The notes under the pieces were generated by a model. It was given only the letters and a program-made list of their open reading frames with translations. It did not search any database and was not told where the DNA came from. The position numbers and the translations under genes were made by a program. Below are positions 1 to 7,195 of a stretch of 64,000 bases of DNA, in pieces; within the stretch, counting starts at the first letter, position 1, and each line of letters starts with the position of its first letter. This DNA comes from Calditerrivibrio nitroreducens DSM 19672 (GTDB lineage: Bacteria > Chrysiogenota > Deferribacteres > Deferribacterales > Calditerrivibrionaceae): NCBI RefSeq assembly GCF_000183405.1, contig NC_014758.1:1653001-1717000 (forward strand). The letters are read 5' to 3'.

Positions 1-26
1 AAGATTAGTTATGTTTAAAATAAAAA

Positions 27-1555
27 GTCGCAATCCCTTAAAGTCAGGTCAATGTTTCCAACAAAATGGAGTTAAAAAATATGATTGAAAAATATGTAGG
101 AAAGTCGCAATCCCTTAAAGTCAGGTCAATGTTTCCAACGAAAATCTACACTAGCTAAGTTGACCTCTGAAGAACTTAAAGTCGCAATCCCTTAAAGTCA
201 GGTCAATGTTTCCAACACGGATATGTTTTTTTTATTAGAAAAAACGATGAGATAGTCGCAATCCCTTAAAGTCAGGTCAATGTTTCCAACACGGATATGT
301 TTTTTTTATTAGAAAAAACGATGAGATAGTCGCAATCCCTTAAAGTCAGGTCAATGTTTCCAACTGAGATGTATAGCTTGCAATGAAATCATTGACGATT
401 TTTGTCGCAATCCTTTAAAGTCAGGTCAATGTTTCCAACTTCATTACATTTTTGGAAAATAGACAGGGGTTTCACGTCGCAATCCCTTAAAGTCAGGTCA
501 ATGTTTCCAACGAAAATTGTGGAGAAGTAGTAAGAGAGGGGGAGGATTATGTCGCAATCCCTTAAAGTCAGGTCAATGTTTCCAACTAATCATAAATAAA
601 AATTCTATAGTTGTTAACGCTAACAAGTCGCAATCCCTTAAAGTCAGGTCAATGTTTCCAACGATCCAGTTTACAAACCTTCATTTTATGCAAATAGATA
701 AGTCGCAATCCCTTAAAGTCAGGTCAATGTTTCCAACGGATTATCTGTATTATTGTGAGTATTGTGGTGAGTATGTCGCAATCCCTTAAAGTCAGGTCAA
801 TGTTTCCAACGGGCTATTAAAGCCCCATAAAAAAATAAAAAGGGGCTATGTCGCAATCCCTTAAAGTCAGGTCAATGTTTCCAACTTAGATGTGTCTATA
901 TACGCTAAGCCTGATTTTGATTGTCGCAATCCCTTAAAGTCAGGTCAATGTTTCCAACTAACCCCTATAGCTCGGGAGTTCTTGCGAGAGCGATTGTCGC
1001 AATCCCTTAAAGTCAGGTCAATGTTTCCAACCATATTGTGGATGCGGTTTATGAAAATGATACCTTTCTCGTGTCGCAATCCCTTAAAGTCAGGTCAATG
1101 TTTCCAACAGAAAATTAGAGAAAGAAAAAATAAAAAAAGATATGATGGGTCGCAATCCCTTAAAGTCAGGTCAATGTTTCCAACGATGAAGTTTTAAAAC
1201 TGTTAGAGGAAGGAATAATCCTCGTCGCAATCCCTTAAAGTCAGGTCAATGTTTCCAACTAAGAGGGCATCTGGCAGAGGAAATTGTCAAGAGATTAAGT
1301 CGCAATCCCTTAAAGTCAGGTCAATGTTTCCAACTACATACGATAAAGAAATTTTAAAAATAAAAGATAAACGTCGCAATCCCTTAAAGTCAGGTCAATG
1401 TTTCCAACAAGAAAAAGACGCTTTGATAAAAAAAAATGAAAATAAGTCGCAATCCCTTAAAGTCAGGTCAATGTTTCCAACAAATAGCCCGTCGCATAGG
1501 GGTAGATAGGACAGCAATAGTCGCAATCCCTTAAAGTCAGGTCAATGTTTCCAAC
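27..1555 (-). CRISPR. CRISPR array, 21 repeats visible, type III-A associated
   Basis: Twenty-one 36-bp repeats start at 27, 104, 181, 255, 329, 404, 476, 551, 627, 702, 775, 850, 923, 996, 1073, 1149, 1224, 1299, 1373, 1446 and 1520, separated by spacers of 37-41 bp. Read on the minus strand the repeat begins GTTGGAAACATTGACC and ends AAGGGATTGCGAC. The last eight bases, ATTGCGAC, match the 5' handle known for Thermus type III crRNAs, so transcription runs from 1555 towards position 1, the same direction as the cas genes. All repeats are identical except the one at 404, which has T instead of C at 414. Spacers 217-254 and 291-328 are identical. Bases 1-26 look like part of another spacer, so the array probably continues beyond the window; the oldest end is then not visible. 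Confidence 0.99.
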
Positions 1556-1581
1556 AGTACCCTTTTTTTATATATCATTTT

Positions 1582-1672
1582 TCAATGAGTTGCAACCCCT
1601 ATTTTCGTGTTCCCCCCTGGGGGGAGGGGGGTGTACCCCCCAAATTTTATGGTCAATTTTATAACTCATTGA
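1582..1672. repeat. 10-bp inverted repeat in leader
   Basis: TCAATGAGTT at 1582-1591 is the exact reverse complement of AACTCATTGA at 1663-1672. The arms flank the C/G-run element, so the whole could fold as a long stem that presents the GC-rich element in its loop. It could serve as a leader-binding-protein site; function unknown. Confidence 0.6.
1612..1641. repeat. C6/G6 homopolymer hairpin element in leader
   Basis: The plus strand reads C6, T, G6, A, G6, TGTA, C6 without a mismatch, in an otherwise AT-rich leader. On the minus strand G6-TACA-C6 forms a 6-bp all-GC hairpin with a 4-nt loop, and the outer C6 and G6 runs can pair in alternative ways. No U-tract follows on either strand, so it is not a standard intrinsic terminator. 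It lies 57 bp from the first repeat. Function is unknown. Confidence 0.75.
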
Positions 1673-1690
1673 TAATGAATCAAAATAAAA

Positions 1691-1778
1691 TTCGTGTTGA
1701 TTTTTGTTTTATTTTTCGCAACTTAATGATAAATATAACAAAACACAATTCTTAAAACAATTCTAAAATCAACACGAA
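1691..1778. repeat. 14-bp perfect inverted repeat in leader
   Basis: TTCGTGTTGATTTT at 1691-1704 is the perfect reverse complement of AAAATCAACACGAA at 1765-1778, with 60 bp between the arms. The spacing is too wide for a simple terminator and suits a pair of protein-binding sites in opposite orientation. Confidence 0.7.
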
Positions 1779-1829
1779 ACACTTGAGCCAATCAGACTCA
1801 TAAAGTTGATACAATCGCACTCAAGTATC

Positions 1830-1859
1830 ATTATCCCTTCTATGACCCCACATATTCAA
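1830..1859 (-). promoter_or_regulatory. Candidate promoter for the CRISPR array
   Basis: On the minus strand TTGAAT (1859-1854) and GATAAT (1835-1830) are 18 bp apart, giving a sigma-70-like promoter about 275 bp from the first repeat. The match is imperfect and AT-rich DNA gives many such hits, so this is a candidate only. Confidence 0.3.
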
Positions 1860-1932
1860 TTGTCAATCACACAGCTTTTTAGATAATTATTTTATAGCAT
1901 ATTTTCTAATTATTTCAACAAAATCAAAAAAA

Positions 1933-3441
1933 CTAAAAAGCATTCATTGGCAGCTCTTCTTTTAAGTCTGAATCAAATACTTTAATGTAACTTCCGATTT
2001 GCTTGTCAAAATTGTAAACTAATATCTTTTTATAGTCTCCAATTGCCATACCCAGCGCAAATGCAATAGGAACAGGGACACTAAAAATAAAATGGTACTT
2101 TTTTATCACATTTTTAAAATCTAAAATATTTTCTGTCAATAAACTATATATCTCACTAACGACATCGATCCAGATTTTTTCATTATCCAATGGCAGATAG
2201 CCTTGTTGTTCTTTCAGCCTTATTTCAACCATATTGCAATTCAGCTTCTCTTTAGCAAATTTCGCAGCATCATTTACAGGATTATGACTTGCAATATACA
2301 ATGACACAAGCAATTCATCAGAGTCTGGATCATTATAAAAAATCTGAAACTTTAAGTATTCATAATGATTTTTTTTAGATTTTAAAACTCTCACACTCTG
2401 TTTCATAAAATCGAATACTTTGTGTACTCCACCATCTTGATAATGGTATATTACAAACCTTTTTTTGGCACCCAAAACAAGACCCATCAAAAATGCAAAA
2501 GATGAAAGACTACCAAGTAGATGTAAATTCACTTCAAAATCGATTTCATAAACCCTTTTCACCTTGTAGTAAAAATCTCTCAGATAATTTAGGTAAGTAT
2601 CTATGTTATTCTCAATGAAGTCTTCACAAAATACAGAAAGATTCTCATCAGAAAAACCCAAAACATCAACCATTACCCTTCCATCTGATATAAATTCTTT
2701 CAGCTTCGAAAAATTTTTATTAAGTTCATTTTTGCTTTTACCAAATAATTGAATAAATGGGACATCGATACAATTCCTATCAAGATATTTCAATTCCGTA
2801 ATCGAATTTACATGTGTACTACCCACCAGATATCTTTTGTTTGCCTTTGCAATTTCGGTCTTAAGTCCAATACCATCAACATCATACACCCTTCCATCAG
2901 CCCTAACTTCACCTGTAAAAAGTAATTTTTCTCTTATTTCATCCTTTATAAAAAAGCAAGCAGCCAATGCCAGGCCAAATGATCTACCTGTAAAAAATCT
3001 ATCGAAAAAGACAAAAAAGTTTTTACCAAGAGCCTTTTTTATATTTTGAAGATAGTCCAATCTAAACATATCCGTATTAGGAAAGCTCAAAGTCTGACAA
3101 TTATCTTCTAATTCTATGACATAAAGATTTGCCAATTCTGCTTGAGAATTATCCACAATAGGAAATGAAGCAATTTTATAATCCTCATTTAATAAAACCC
3201 TCAAATTATCCTCATCCATTTTAAAATGATTTGAAAGCAATTTTAAATTCTGAAATTTTGAGTACCTTCTTATAGCAAGAAAAAGGGTTGACTTCAGATA
3301 TTCTTCATCTCTAAAAGTTTCATCGCTAAACGCCCTATAATAATCCTCCAGCTCTAAACCTGGCAGAAAATTACCGTCTCTGATTGAGTTTAGCAATATT
3401 TTGTATTTTTCAGGTTCGAAATATTTCGATAAAGGACTCAT
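1933..3441 (-). CDS. calpL: CRISPR-associated SAVED-Lon protease (CalpL-like)
   Basis: A cyclic-oligoadenylate-activated protease predicted to cut the CalpT anti-sigma protein. The N-terminal half carries a Lon-type protease fold: TGRSFGLALAAC places Ser154 where Lon has its nucleophile, and GIGLKTEIAKAN places Lys194 as the partner of the Ser-Lys dyad. The spacing agrees with the described CalpL dyad. The C-terminal half has the two-part SAVED pattern, with SSFAFLMGLVLG near 312 and IAFALGMAIGDYK near 459, each followed by a strand ending in a VY or IY pair. There is no AAA+ ATPase part, unlike the housekeeping Lon at 36742. The start codon directly follows the calpT stop, so the two are coupled. 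Known CalpL binds cA4, oligomerises and cleaves CalpT; assignment rests on motifs, length and synteny. Confidence 0.88.
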   Translation of the reverse strand: MSPLSKYFEPEKYKILLNSIRDGNFLPGLELEDYYRAFSDETFRDEEYLKSTLFLAIRRYSKFQNLKLLSNHFKMDEDNLRVLLNEDYKIASFPIVDNSQAELANLYVIELEDNCQTLSFPNTDMFRLDYLQNIKKALGKNFFVFFDRFFTGRSFGLALAACFFIKDEIREKLLFTGEVRADGRVYDVDGIGLKTEIAKANKRYLVGSTHVNSITELKYLDRNCIDVPFIQLFGKSKNELNKNFSKLKEFISDGRVMVDVLGFSDENLSVFCEDFIENNIDTYLNYLRDFYYKVKRVYEIDFEVNLHLLGSLSSFAFLMGLVLGAKKRFVIYHYQDGGVHKVFDFMKQSVRVLKSKKNHYEYLKFQIFYNDPDSDELLVSLYIASHNPVNDAAKFAKEKLNCNMVEIRLKEQQGYLPLDNEKIWIDVVSEIYSLLTENILDFKNVIKKYHFIFSVPVPIAFALGMAIGDYKKILVYNFDKQIGSYIKVFDSDLKEELPMNAF

Positions 3442-4296
3442 TTATCTGATTATTTTTATTCTGTTAACCAAATATTCTATATTCACATATATATCATTTA
3501 ACTCAAAAGTAACCATGTCATCTACTATAACACAGGTTAGCTCTTCGCCATCAAAATTTACCTTCAATATTGATGGATTCCCTTTATCTTTGTGTATTAA
3601 TAAAGTAAGAATACCACTTGACTTGTCGTAATTTAAAATAAAATTTTCCCCCTTTGCCGTAGAAACATACGACCCCGCAGCCTTTGGATATTCTATTTTT
3701 TTCAACTTATCTATAAAAAGATCTTTAAACACGTGAAATTCATACAGAGGTGGGACATCATCAATGATAGTAAATTGATTTGCTATATAATGTTTTACCT
3801 TCTTCATCTCTTCCTGTCTAAACTTTACCTGGATATAGTTGTTATCATAGGGGATTGTTAACCCAGTGTATTTTGTGGGCAATTTTTCTTCTCCAACTAC
3901 ATATTCAAACAATACGTCAGAATATTCTTCACTGAGTTCACCTATATAGTGGATGACTTCGTTTCTTGGTATATAAAGCTCATGCTCCATAATAGCAAAC
4001 CATTTGTTTCCGTCAAACTCAAACACAAAATCCTCGTGTGTGGCAAAATCCACCCATTCTGATACCTTAAAACCTGTATAAAAGTCTTCAGCCTCACCAG
4101 TTAACAAGAATATAAAGTCATCAACGAAAAACAATTCCCCTAACCTATATTCAGGAGTTATTTTGCTATATTTTACTGGTCTTTTTAATTTATTTAAAAA
4201 CATTTTATAATCACCCTTCTTTTGTGTGGACAAGCCCTCATCTTTATCTTTTAACTTTAGATATGCTGCATAAATCTTTTCTAAACGTTTACTCAT
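3442..4296 (-). CDS. calpT: MazF-like anti-sigma protein, CalpL substrate (CalpT-like)
   Basis: A 284-aa protein between the sigma factor and the SAVED-Lon protease, the position of CalpT in the described system, where it holds the sigma factor and is cut by CalpL. The strand-rich middle (about residues 48-150) is compatible with a MazF/PemK-like barrel, but no toxin catalytic residues are evident. A small-residue-rich stretch, KAAGSYVSTAKG (205-216), is followed by a separate strand-rich tail. A cut there would give pieces of roughly 24 and 8-9 kDa, close to the two fragments I recall for CalpT. The SD GAGGT precedes the ATG, 8 nt after calpS. Identity comes mostly from synteny and size; the cleavage site is inferred. 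Confidence 0.75.
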   Translation of the reverse strand: MSKRLEKIYAAYLKLKDKDEGLSTQKKGDYKMFLNKLKRPVKYSKITPEYRLGELFFVDDFIFLLTGEAEDFYTGFKVSEWVDFATHEDFVFEFDGNKWFAIMEHELYIPRNEVIHYIGELSEEYSDVLFEYVVGEEKLPTKYTGLTIPYDNNYIQVKFRQEEMKKVKHYIANQFTIIDDVPPLYEFHVFKDLFIDKLKKIEYPKAAGSYVSTAKGENFILNYDKSSGILTLLIHKDKGNPSILKVNFDGEELTCVIVDDMVTFELNDIYVNIEYLVNRIKIIR

Positions 4297-4304
4297 TTTT
4301 ACCT

Positions 4305-4940
4305 CTACATATTAATACGAAATTTTTCACAGATTTCTGACAGATAAATTTCCTGTATAAAATAGCTTACAGCTTCCTCCGAAAATCTATTCGATAGGCA
4401 TATATCTGTTAGATCTTTTTTAATTCTTTCAACTGACTTATAAAAAGCATTTTGGTTCATATCCTCAATAAAAACATACTCTCCTGAGTAAAAATAATGA
4501 CACAATATCCTCAACTTTTTATCAGAAAATTGATCTCTTACCAACCTAAGCAACTCGTAAGCTTCAAAAATTATTTCTGCAGCCAGAGAACTATCCTTTA
4601 TTGTATCTCCAATTGTCAAATCGCTATCATCGTTAGCGTCTCCAGTAAGATTATCAAAAATTGAAATGTCATCTTTTTTGTTCTTAAACATAGTAAATAA
4701 ATGATTAATTATCATTTTTCTAACAAAAGACATAATAACCTGTTTTTCTTCAACTTCCATAAGAAATCTCGTCAAAGAAGCATTATTAAAAAGCTTAAAT
4801 AACAAAAAATTGTGAAATTCCTCAAGGGTATCCTCAATATCGAATTTTTCAGCAATTCTACAGAATAAATTATACAGCTGGTTGTAGCCATCTTCGTTGT
4901 GTCCATTGGGGTTTTTGAGAAATGCTACTATATTATCCAT
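4305..4940 (-). CDS. calpS: CRISPR-associated ECF-like sigma factor (CalpS-like)
   Basis: A 211-aa protein with the layout of a short sigma-70 family factor. A helical region-2-like segment, FVRKMIINHLFTMF (about residues 72-85), is followed by an acidic linker and a C-terminal segment, NAFYKSVERIKKDL, resembling a region-4 helix-turn-helix. In the CalpL/T/S system CalpS is sequestered by CalpT and released when CalpL is activated by cA4; it then binds RNA polymerase. The start ATG overlaps the upstream stop (ATGGATAA). Sequence similarity to common ECF factors is weak by eye, so the call leans on synteny. Its target promoters are not known. Confidence 0.75.
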   Translation of the reverse strand: MDNIVAFLKNPNGHNEDGYNQLYNLFCRIAEKFDIEDTLEEFHNFLLFKLFNNASLTRFLMEVEEKQVIMSFVRKMIINHLFTMFKNKKDDISIFDNLTGDANDDSDLTIGDTIKDSSLAAEIIFEAYELLRLVRDQFSDKKLRILCHYFYSGEYVFIEDMNQNAFYKSVERIKKDLTDICLSNRFSEEAVSYFIQEIYLSEICEKFRINM

Positions 4941-5484
4941 TTAAGATTCCTTCAGAAAATTTTTCGATATATTCCTTATCACAGTTAGCACAAAAATAAA
5001 AGACATCATAGATTGAATCAACTCTTTTTTGACAATATTTAGAAATTACATTGAGAGTATCACTATCTTCTAACAAATAAGATAGCTTTTGCAAATCCGC
5101 AGTGAAACTGAGTAAAATATTTTTAGCCCCATAGCGACCTTTAACCTTCTTCTCTTTAACGTATATATATGCTTTTTTCTTAAAGCCAAAATCTTTACAC
5201 CTATCTCCTATATCACATCTACTTAAATCAAAAGTAACCTCAGCCCCTCTAATTGCGTAGTCATCCGTTGATAGAGCAACATAATATGCGTTATTTTTTA
5301 CTACTTTGAGTATCACAAGCGGCCTTTGTTTATCTACTCTAATCTTTAGTTTTTCTAAGTCGTTTGCAAAAGCTTGACCAGTTAATACTTTCCAGACACA
5401 AACATTTATAAGAATTAAATCACCTTTCCGCAGAAAATGATCGGCTGAAAATTGCTTAAATTTTATAAACTGTCCAAGCTGCAT
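4933..5484 (-). CDS. PemK/MazF-like protein heading the Calp operon
   Basis: A 183-aa protein of uncertain function, first gene of the four-gene operon that ends with calpL. KGDLILINV (about 20-28) and KQRPLVILKVV (about 52-62) followed by YYVALST resemble the GD and RP(V/L)V motifs of the PemK/MazF barrel. The C-terminus has a CANC pair in YFCANCDKEY. It overlaps calpS by 8 nt, which implies coupled translation. The described CalpL/T/S system has three proteins, so this is an extra component. It could be a growth-arresting RNase controlled by the sigma factor, a second regulator, or a degenerate CalpT relative. There is no clear SD and promoter-like sequence sits directly before the ATG. Confidence 0.6.
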   Translation of the reverse strand: MQLGQFIKFKQFSADHFLRKGDLILINVCVWKVLTGQAFANDLEKLKIRVDKQRPLVILKVVKNNAYYVALSTDDYAIRGAEVTFDLSRCDIGDRCKDFGFKKKAYIYVKEKKVKGRYGAKNILLSFTADLQKLSYLLEDSDTLNVISKYCQKRVDSIYDVFYFCANCDKEYIEKFSEGILNG

Positions 5485-5489
5485 AAAAG

Positions 5490-5518
5490 CTTATATTATA
5501 AATCACATAATTTTTCAA
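5490..5518 (-). promoter_or_regulatory. Candidate promoter of the Calp-like operon, possibly leaderless
   Basis: On the minus strand TTGAAA (5518-5513) and TATAAG (5495-5490) are 17 bp apart. The start site would fall at about 5484, the A of the ATG, and no Shine-Dalgarno sequence is visible there. TATAAT also occurs at 5500-5495 without a good -35. Either reading gives almost no leader. Confidence 0.4.
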
Positions 5519-5557
5519 TATAAATGACTAACTACCACCCCATTTTCCCTGAAATAA

Positions 5558-5640
5558 GTTCAAGGTTCAATGTTCAAAGTTCAACGTTCAACGTTCTAAC
5601 GTTTTAACGTTCCAACGTTCATACGTGCTAACGTTCCAAC
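5558..5640. repeat. Tandem heptamer/octamer tract between csx20 and the Calp operon
   Basis: Eleven contiguous units fill 83 bp: five heptamers (GTTCAAG, GTTCAAT, GTTCAAA, GTTCAAC, GTTCAAC) then six octamers (GTTCTAAC, GTTTTAAC, GTTCCAAC, GTTCATAC, GTGCTAAC, GTTCCAAC). On the minus strand, upstream of the PemK-like gene, the units read as repeated GAAC cores, including TTGGAAC. The tract ends about 40 bp from the candidate promoter. It may be a regulatory array or a neutral microsatellite. Confidence 0.9.
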
Positions 5641-5660
5641 GTTTGTAAATCACAGTGTTG

Positions 5661-6050
5661 CTATTCGAAAGCAACATATCTTCTAAAATTAACGTGCCGA
5701 AATATATTCTTTTTCACAATCCTATCCCCTTCTTTATTTTCCTCAAGTACCACCCTTTCAGTAGTGGCGTATATCGGAATAAGCCCAGATTTGAATGCCC
5801 AATTTACCATATAATACGTAGCACCAAAGTCTCCTTGTATGAGGATGTAGTCACCTTCTGAAGCCGATCCACTCAGCCAATCTATTATTTCATTCAAAAC
5901 TGTTATATTTAACTCACCAGCTGGTGGCATATTTGACCATATAAACTGTAAATCTTCCGGTATAGGAATTATGTCTGATACCCCCATTTTTTCCAACTCA
6001 GATTTTTGTTCATCTGTAAGCGTATGGCTAAACAACAAATATATTTTCAT
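5661..6050 (-). CDS. csx20: Csx20, CARF-type putative ring nuclease
   Basis: A 129-aa single-domain protein with features I associate with Csx20: FSHTLTDEQ near the N-terminus, IWSNMPP, the loop QGDFGATYYMVN (about 80-91) and a C-terminal RHVNFRRYVAFE. Csx20 belongs to the small CARF-like proteins grouped with ring nucleases that open cyclic oligoadenylates, mainly cA4, and so switch off the type III response. It is the last gene of the csm operon, 5 nt after csm5, so messenger production and removal would be co-expressed. Family assignment is good; specific cA4 cleavage here is inferred. Confidence 0.75.
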   Translation of the reverse strand: MKIYLLFSHTLTDEQKSELEKMGVSDIIPIPEDLQFIWSNMPPAGELNITVLNEIIDWLSGSASEGDYILIQGDFGATYYMVNWAFKSGLIPIYATTERVVLEENKEGDRIVKKNIFRHVNFRRYVAFE

Positions 6051-6055
6051 ATCTA

Positions 6056-7195
6056 CTACTCATCTTTTTTTAAGATCATCCATCCACATGGCAAAACATT
6101 GTTGGTATTCTTAGGTTCACCACTATCCGAAAAAGAACAATACCAACTGGTTGTAGATGCGTCACGCATATCATATCCATTCTTTGTTTTTATTTTGACT
6201 TTACTGCCCTTAATCGAGACAGCTTCAAAACCACTATGTCTGCCAACCCTTATAAGACCTACCTTATTATTCCTAATTTGTTCCAAATAATTATTCTTTT
6301 CGTAGTCAACCCTTTTTATGAAATTATTTTCACTATTCTCTTTTTTTATCATATTATATTCCTTTTCAAAAATCGGGAAATAATGTTCATTGCAGATTCT
6401 AAAAAGCGATTCGATATTAGATATCATATTTCTTAATATACTAAAATATCGGTTTTCATTTTTAACAAATAACCTACCATCTGCTATAAATCTGATGTCC
6501 CCCTGATAAACCTTGCCTGGTAAAATTACCTCAGCCATAACAGAAAGACCACCTTTTATTTTATCCACAGCAAACAGATTAGCCGGCAGATTTATAAAAA
6601 AACCTACCGTAATATCAGATTTTTCCCTATAAGTATCAGAAACTTTCAAGCTATCAAAAGGATCTTTATTCCCATGAAAATTATTCTTCAAGATATCTTC
6701 CCTCGCTCTATCATCTTTGTCCTTTAATAAATGATTGAGAAAAGCTGTTCGTATGGCACCTTTTATCGATGAACCAGGGATAAGGGGAAGTAACCCATTT
6801 CTGTATACCTCCATAATGCTAAGTTCATTTATTTGACGATTTTTTGGATCTTCATTTGCAAATTTGCTCAAACGACTACTAAACCTTGCCTGTATAGATT
6901 CATCAACTGGGTATGATTCAATTATAGCATCTTTCATAGTTGAGGGGTCAAAGATTGTATTAATAAATGTCCTAACTTTCATCAATGAATTTACCGATGG
7001 CAATTTTGAATGCATCAAAAGTTGGTTTTTATCATGTTCCGAAAGATTTTCCACAAATTTAACAAAATTTATCTTGTAAAGAACTTTGTTTTTTATTGTA
7101 TAATCCAGCGGATCAATCTCCTCTCCAGTCCCAACATGAACCGGGCTAATCGGAACATACTTTACTTTATAATACAGCTGATGCCCAACTCTCAT
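6056..7195 (-). CDS. csm5: Type III-A effector subunit Csm5
   Basis: A RAMP subunit of the Csm complex that caps the Csm3 filament at the 3' end of the crRNA. The N-terminus (YVPISPVHVGTGEEIDPLDY) has the RAMP start with its glycine pair, and IPGSSIKGAIRTAF (about 138-151) is the central helix motif that contacts the crRNA. A C-terminal glycine-rich strand, VGLIRVGRHSGFEAVS, is typical of Csm5. At 379 aa it has normal length. It overlaps csm4 by 4 nt (ATGA). Confidence 0.92.
   Translation of the reverse strand: MRVGHQLYYKVKYVPISPVHVGTGEEIDPLDYTIKNKVLYKINFVKFVENLSEHDKNQLLMHSKLPSVNSLMKVRTFINTIFDPSTMKDAIIESYPVDESIQARFSSRLSKFANEDPKNRQINELSIMEVYRNGLLPLIPGSSIKGAIRTAFLNHLLKDKDDRAREDILKNNFHGNKDPFDSLKVSDTYREKSDITVGFFINLPANLFAVDKIKGGLSVMAEVILPGKVYQGDIRFIADGRLFVKNENRYFSILRNMISNIESLFRICNEHYFPIFEKEYNMIKKENSENNFIKRVDYEKNNYLEQIRNNKVGLIRVGRHSGFEAVSIKGSKVKIKTKNGYDMRDASTTSWYCSFSDSGEPKNTNNVLPCGWMILKKDE

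Larger units (their letters stand above)
1556..1932 (-). promoter_or_regulatory. CRISPR leader region (gene-free stretch between calpL and array)
   Basis: This 377-bp gene-free stretch separates the 3' end of the SAVED-Lon gene from the first repeat on the transcribed side of the array. I see no ORF. It is AT-rich apart from one run of C and G at 1612-1641, and holds two inverted repeats (1582-1591 with 1663-1672; 1691-1704 with 1765-1778). Its position and the repeat orientation make it the leader; promoter and integration-signal functions are inferred. Confidence 0.75.

Noticed and set aside
517-1509. Plus-strand open frames inside the array containing SLKVRSMFPT repeats
   Set aside because: They are translated CRISPR repeats; the spacing follows repeat units and there is no ribosome-binding site.
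1612-1641. Intrinsic terminator for the cas operon
   Set aside because: The GC hairpins lack a following U-tract on either strand.
1933-3441. Second housekeeping Lon protease
   Set aside because: There is no AAA+ Walker motif, and the C-terminus is SAVED-like; the housekeeping Lon is at 36742.
3442-4296. Active MazF toxin
   Set aside because: The barrel-like region lacks visible MazF catalytic residues, and the position and size fit a sigma-binding CalpT.
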